17,788 nucleotides of DNA from JAFAVN01 sp036378375 (GTDB taxonomy: Bacteria; Verrucomicrobiota; Verrucomicrobiia; Chthoniobacterales; JAFAMB01). This document shows positions 14,178 through 17,788 of the stretch, one piece after another. A program made the position numbers and the translations under genes. The notes beneath the pieces were generated by a model. That model worked only from the letters and a program-made list of their open reading frames with translations, was not told the origin of the DNA and made no database searches. The first letter of the stretch is position 1, and each line of letters starts with the position of its first letter. Where the stretch lies: positions 1-17,788 of the forward strand of contig DASUWQ010000046.1 of assembly GCA_036378375.1 (NCBI GenBank). The letters run 5' to 3'.

Positions 14178-14539
14178 AATTTTGGCGACGTTCACTTGAC
14201 CGCCGTTAAATGGTTAAGTTCGCGGCGCGGAACAGCTTCTGAATCCGGGCGGCTTCTGGACCGCTCCCCTCCAGAATATCCCGTTCAGAAGAGGCAAAGC
14301 ATATAACCAGTTAGTAAGAGCCCTACGAGGGGTGGGCACGGTTGGGTGATGGTCGTAAGTGGCTGCAACCAGGTATGGTATGCTCCAGTCCAATCTATCT
14401 TTCTCGCTTTGGGGTCGGGGTTGGAAGCGCCGACTGAGGCCCGCCGGTCTGGCTTCATCATCGGTCTGCACGCTTCCAAAATTAATAGGGATCATCTGCC
14501 GGCAAGCTTAAAAAACTAGTATCAGAGGTAACTTCGATT
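14178..14539 (+). other. Long non-coding leader of satP-acs with two predicted hairpins
   Basis: No credible gene is seen in these 362 nt. If transcription begins at the 14150-14177 promoter this is the 5' leader. It contains a nested hairpin with outer stem CTTCTGAA (14236-14243)/TTCAGAAG (14284-14291) and inner stem TTCTGG (14254-14259)/CCAGAA (14271-14276), and a second with a perfect 9-bp stem TTGGAAGCG (14421-14429)/CGCTTCCAA (14471-14479). A short GGTTG/CAACC pair is at 14340-14370. I do not recognise a known riboswitch. A closer promoter for satP, independent of the MarR site, cannot be ruled out. AGAGG at 14524-14528 is the satP ribosome binding site. Confidence 0.4.
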
Positions 14540-15142
14540 ATGAGCGTTACGACAACATCACCAGTTAGACCACTCAACGAAATCAGCAGTAAACCAACGG
14601 TGGCTGATCCTGCTCCACTTGGCCTCGGGGGATTCGCGTTAACTACGTTCGTCCTGTCCGCCGCCAACGCTGGCTGGATTCCAAAAGGCGGAGACGCCGT
14701 GGTGATAAGCTTAGCTGCTGCCTATGGAGGGCTGGCCCAGTTCTGCGCTGGCATGTGGGAGTTTAAACGCAACAACACATTTGGAGCGACCGCGTTTACA
14801 TCCTTCGGCGCATTTTGGATGGCATTTGCGCTGCTGGTTTCCTTCAATGTAGCAAAGGTGCCGGCCTCAGCGCTGCCCGCGGCTTTAGGCTTCTTTTTAC
14901 TCGCTTGGGCAATTTTCACGGCTTACATGACCGTCGCGGCTACGGCCCTTAGCCGACCAGTGTTGACCGTATTCGTCCTCCTGACGATTACTTATCTGGT
15001 CCTGGCCATTGGCAGCTTCAGCTCCCAAGCCGGGATTACGGTGTTAGGTGGTTATCTCGGAATCTTAACCGCGATAGCAGCCTGGTATGCATCCGCCAAA
15101 GGAATCTGGGCAGCTACGCTCGCCGCACGCAAGGAAGCCTAA
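14540..15142 (+). CDS. satP: Acetate uptake transporter (SatP/GPR1/FUN34/YaaH family)
   Basis: Inner-membrane acetate/succinate transporter or channel, 200 aa with about six hydrophobic helices, the family's usual size. The N-terminal signature NPAPLGLxGF appears as DPAPLGLGGFALTT at 23-36, with Asp in place of the usual Asn. The second family region FGATAFTSFGAFW is at 81-93. A polar lead of about 20 residues precedes it. It is followed after 3 nt by acetyl-CoA synthetase, so acetate entry and activation are made together. AGAGG 11 nt upstream is a moderate ribosome binding site. Control by the MarR-type operator at 14156-14172 is inferred from position. Confidence 0.93.
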   Translation: MSVTTTSPVRPLNEISSKPTVADPAPLGLGGFALTTFVLSAANAGWIPKGGDAVVISLAAAYGGLAQFCAGMWEFKRNNTFGATAFTSFGAFWMAFALLVSFNVAKVPASALPAALGFFLLAWAIFTAYMTVAATALSRPVLTVFVLLTITYLVLAIGSFSSQAGITVLGGYLGILTAIAAWYASAKGIWAATLAARKEA

Positions 15143-15145
15143 AAT

Positions 15146-17143
15146 ATGAGAAAGCAAAGGCCAATCTCTGCTACTCGCTACGCGAGCAATAACATTGAAT
15201 CACACTTAATCGAGAAGCGGGTCTTTAACCCGCCTAAGGCTTTTTCTCTCAAAGCCGACATTCCAAGTTTTGAGCAGTACCAGAAGCTCTATCGCAAGTC
15301 GATCGCGAAGCCGGAAGAATTCTGGAGCCAACAGGCGTCCGAACTGCTCGTTTGGCACAAGAAGTGGAAGACTGTGCTGGACTGGAAGCAACCGGTCGCC
15401 CGGTGGTTCGTGGGCGGGACGCTGAACGTTTCAGAGAATTGCCTCGATCGGCATCTCAGTGGTTCACGGCGAAATCAAGCGGCCCTGATCTGGGAAGGAG
15501 AACCAGGAGATAAGCGAACGTTGACCTACCAACAACTGCATCGAGAGGTCTGCAAATTTGCGAATGTCTTAAAGCGCAATCAGGTCAAGAAGGGCGATCG
15601 CGTTATCATCTACATGCCGATGTGCCCGGAAGCGGCCATTGCGATGTTAGCGTGCGCGCGACTTGGGATCATTCACTCAGTTGTGTTTGGTGGGTTTAGC
15701 GCAGTCGCCATCAAGGATCGGGTTCTCGATAGCCAAGCCAAAATGGTAATAACGGCCGATGGCGGGTATCGCCGTGGCGCGATCGTGCCCCTCAAACGCA
15801 ACGTGGATGAGGCTCTAAAAGACGATGAACACGTAAAAAAGGTGATCGTCTTCCGACGAGTTGGTAACCAAGTCACCGTCCGGGAAGGAAGAGATGTATG
15901 GTGGCATCGGGAAATGGAATATGTCGACGCGAACTGCGAGCCGATACCAGTCGACTCTGAAGATCCTCTCTACATTTTGTACACCAGCGGGTCGACCGGC
16001 AAACCGAAGGGCGTCCTGCATACTTCAGCGGGCTACCTGCTCCAAGCGGCGCTTACCACCAAATATGTGTTCGATATCAAAGAGGGCGATATCTATTGGT
16101 GCACGGCCGATGTTGGCTGGGTAACCGGTCATAGCTACGTCGTTTACGGGCCGCTCTGCATTGGGGCAACCGCTTTTATGTACGAGGGCGCACCGAACTG
16201 GCCCGAGCCGGATCGCTTTTGGAAGCTAATTGAGGAATACGGCATAACCATCTTCTATACGGCGCCCACCGCTATCCGGGCTTTTGTCCGTTGGGGAGAT
16301 AAGCATCCGCAGCGACACGATCTATCTTCCTTACGCCTCCTGGGAACAGTGGGAGAGCCGATCAATCCGGAGGCTTGGATGTGGTATCACAAAGTGATCG
16401 GAGGAGGCCGATGTCCAATTGTGGATACCTGGTGGCAAACCGAGACCGGCTCAATCATGATCACACCGCTGCCAGGTGCGACTCCCACGAAGCCCGGTAG
16501 CGCCACGCTGCCATTCTTTGGAATTGATGCTGCAGTAGTGGATGACCAGGGCAAAGAGGTCCCCCCGAATGTGGGAGGAAAACTCGTGATCAGAAAACCG
16601 TGGCCGTCCATGCTTCGGACCATTTGGGGCGACGAAAAACGGTACAGAAAACAATACTGGAGCGAATTTAAGGGAATGTATTTTACCGGCGATGGAGCCC
16701 GGCGGGATAAAGATGGTTATTTCTGGATTGTTGGCCGAATTGACGATGTGCTCAATGTCGCCGGTCATCGCCTCGGCACCTCAGAGATCGAGAGCGCGCT
16801 GGTCAGCCATTCGGATGTAGCTGAGGCCGCCGTGGTTGGGCGTCCCGACGAGATGAAAGGCCAAGCGGTGGTTGCTTTTGTTACATTGAAGCAGCCCAGG
16901 AAACCGACGCCAGAACTACGGGAAACGCTCCGGGGACACGTGGCGGAAGCTATCAGCGCTATCGCGAAGCCGGACGATATCCGCTTTACTGACGCACTGC
17001 CTAAGACACGCAGCGGTAAGATTATGCGCCGCCTGCTCAAAGAAGTCGCCAGTAGCGGTCAAGTAACCGGAGACACGACGACATTGGAAGACTACAGCGT
17101 CCTAGCGAAGCTGAGCGGCAACGGGAAAGAAAGCGCCTCGTGA
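15146..17143 (+). CDS. acs: Acetyl-CoA synthetase (acetate--CoA ligase, AMP-forming)
   Basis: Converts acetate, ATP and CoA to acetyl-CoA, AMP and pyrophosphate in the cytoplasm; 665 aa, slightly longer than the usual about 650 because of a basic lead of about 20 residues. The adenylate-forming P-loop YTSGSTGKPKG is at 279-289. DTWWQTETG at 427-435 carries the tryptophan that limits the acyl pocket to acetate. The hinge/adenine region YFTGDGARRDKDGYFWIVGRIDDVLNVAGHRLGT follows at about 512-545. The C-terminal PKTRSGKIMRRLL has the catalytic lysine K625, the residue that is acetylated for control in other bacteria. It starts 3 nt after the satP stop, with AGGAAG as a possible ribosome binding site inside satP. 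The next ORF overlaps its stop. Confidence 0.97.
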   Translation: MRKQRPISATRYASNNIESHLIEKRVFNPPKAFSLKADIPSFEQYQKLYRKSIAKPEEFWSQQASELLVWHKKWKTVLDWKQPVARWFVGGTLNVSENCLDRHLSGSRRNQAALIWEGEPGDKRTLTYQQLHREVCKFANVLKRNQVKKGDRVIIYMPMCPEAAIAMLACARLGIIHSVVFGGFSAVAIKDRVLDSQAKMVITADGGYRRGAIVPLKRNVDEALKDDEHVKKVIVFRRVGNQVTVREGRDVWWHREMEYVDANCEPIPVDSEDPLYILYTSGSTGKPKGVLHTSAGYLLQAALTTKYVFDIKEGDIYWCTADVGWVTGHSYVVYGPLCIGATAFMYEGAPNWPEPDRFWKLIEEYGITIFYTAPTAIRAFVRWGDKHPQRHDLSSLRLLGTVGEPINPEAWMWYHKVIGGGRCPIVDTWWQTETGSIMITPLPGATPTKPGSATLPFFGIDAAVVDDQGKEVPPNVGGKLVIRKPWPSMLRTIWGDEKRYRKQYWSEFKGMYFTGDGARRDKDGYFWIVGRIDDVLNVAGHRLGTSEIESALVSHSDVAEAAVVGRPDEMKGQAVVAFVTLKQPRKPTPELRETLRGHVAEAISAIAKPDDIRFTDALPKTRSGKIMRRLLKEVASSGQVTGDTTTLEDYSVLAKLSGNGKESAS

Positions 17144-17334
17144 AGAGGCTGCTATCGATAAATACTGCGAGCGCCGGCACGGTCCTGGTCATACCTGACT
17201 ATATGGACGTGGAAGGGATCGTTGCGCTCCAATACCTCGATGAAACCACCCTGCGGCAGCGGGACGCGGCCGCGCACTATCTCCTCGAAGAAGGATTTAT
17301 CGAATTCGCAAAGGGACAGATAGAACTGACATGA
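17140..17334 (+). CDS. Small hypothetical protein overlapping the acs stop (64 aa)
   Basis: The GTG start overlaps the acs TGA stop (GTGA), the arrangement of translationally coupled genes. The 64-aa product is unrecognised: a short hydrophobic beginning (TVLVIPDYMDVEGIVALQYL) then a charged C-terminal half (ETTLRQRDAAAHYLLEEGFIEF). An internal ATG in frame at 17203 would give a shorter form. Composition looks protein-like, but with no family match it could be chance read-through of the region after acs. Confidence 0.45.
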   Translation: MKRLLSINTASAGTVLVIPDYMDVEGIVALQYLDETTLRQRDAAAHYLLEEGFIEFAKGQIELT

Positions 17335-17788
17335 CTTGGTCGAAAGGCCCTAAGTCCTTTTCATGTGCCCCGGTAGCCGTGGATAGGCGTGACTTAAGTT
17401 TGGTAGGGCGAGGCTCCCCTGTATGCCCTGCAATGTTAGCGAAGCCGTCGATGTGCTTATTCCCAAGATGTCGCTAGGCCGGAAACCTCGCCGAGCTGGG
17501 GGGTTTTTAGTGTGGCCGCAGACAAGCGCGCCGTGCAACTAATGTACGTCACGTTTTATCGAGTCCCCACCCGATGTAGCTGCAAAATGTTGGCCCGCGG
17601 CTCAGCGGTCAAGCGGCCTTACAGGATCAGGTAACTCCATAGGGCTCAGTTCTCCGCAGCCATTTACCGGGCGATCGGGAGCCTCGCCCCCACCATACTT
17701 TTACGGCCAAACACTTATATGCGCGGCTGTGGAACTAGAGCTACGCTATTTCGCGGACACCAAACTAGGTTGCCGAAGCCGGTTGTTT
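17335..17788. other. Non-coding tail after the acetate operon
   Basis: These 454 nt have no ORF I can support on either strand and no recognisable RNA gene. They hold the inverted repeat at 17401-17695. A weak terminator-like hairpin, AAACCTC pairing with GGGGTTT (one wobble pair) and followed by T residues, lies within about 17482-17507 and may end the satP-acs transcript. Confidence 0.5.
17401..17695. repeat. Inverted repeat with TGG...GGCGAGGCTCCC arms
   Basis: The left arm TGGTAGGGCGAGGCTCCC (17401-17418) and the right arm at 17677-17695 (GGGAGCCTCGCCCCCACCA) are reverse complements, apart from one substitution and one inserted base. They bracket 258 nt of non-coding DNA. The words GGGCGAGGCTCC recur as dispersed repeats in soil Verrucomicrobiota, as I recall; this is unverified here. 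Confidence 0.55.

Noticed and set aside
14106..14306. Plus-strand ORF of 66 aa upstream of satP
   Set aside because: It runs through the promoter/operator 14150-14177 and a strong hairpin, has no ribosome binding site and no protein-like pattern.
17350..17538. Minus-strand ORF of 62 aa in the non-coding tail
   Set aside because: No ribosome binding site; it includes the repeat arm 17401-17418 and shows no recognisable pattern.
1..17788. CRISPR array, tRNA/rRNA, transposase, prophage or defence system
   Set aside because: No direct repeat-spacer series, no RNA gene structure and no such protein families were seen on either strand.

Overview
The window looks like chromosomal DNA from a member of the Verrucomicrobiota, probably a free-living soil or sediment bacterium. 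This is an inference from three things. The globin closely resembles, from memory, the Hell's Gate globin I type of Methylacidiphilum. Most genes lack a clear Shine-Dalgarno sequence. The intergenic spaces carry long hairpin repeats of a kind I associate with this phylum. No rRNA, tRNA, CRISPR array, transposase or phage gene was seen.

Layout. 35-1603 encodes an RNase E/G-type endoribonuclease, closed by a perfect hairpin at its convergent junction with the next gene. 1667-9523 is a nitrate-acquisition block. A LysR regulator (minus strand) diverges from a plus-strand series: a signal-less NrtA/NasS-like nitrate-binding protein, a NarK-type nitrate/nitrite MFS carrier, a single-domain globin, a DmsB-DmsC fusion (four [4Fe-4S] clusters plus a membrane anchor), and a molybdopterin nitrate reductase of assimilatory type. 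9595-11412 encodes a ClC anion channel/transporter with two CBS domains.

11422-17334 is a second block around a MarR regulator: a DUF4336 protein and a 61-residue small protein on the minus strand, the MarR gene on the plus strand, a cytidylate-kinase-like protein on the minus strand, then an acetate transporter (SatP/YaaH family), acetyl-CoA synthetase and a 64-residue ORF on the plus strand. The end (17335-17788) has no convincing gene and carries an inverted repeat.

How it fits together. The first block would sense and import nitrate and reduce it to nitrite. Electrons probably come from the quinol pool through the membrane-anchored DmsBC-like subunit, and the globin may handle NO or O2 by-products. 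No nitrite reductase is present. The second block imports acetate and activates it to acetyl-CoA.

The most interesting unlabelled signal is a 17-bp palindrome, consensus ATATCGT-N3-ACGATAT, found at 12438-12454, 14043-14059 and 14156-14172. It occurs in the three promoter regions around the MarR gene. One copy exactly fills the spacer of a candidate promoter reading toward the acetate genes, and another covers the start of transcription of the cytidylate-kinase-like gene. This suggests a compact MarR regulon joining the DUF4336 operon, the kinase-like gene and acetate uptake/activation. The acetate genes also have a leader of about 360 nt containing two sizeable predicted hairpins.
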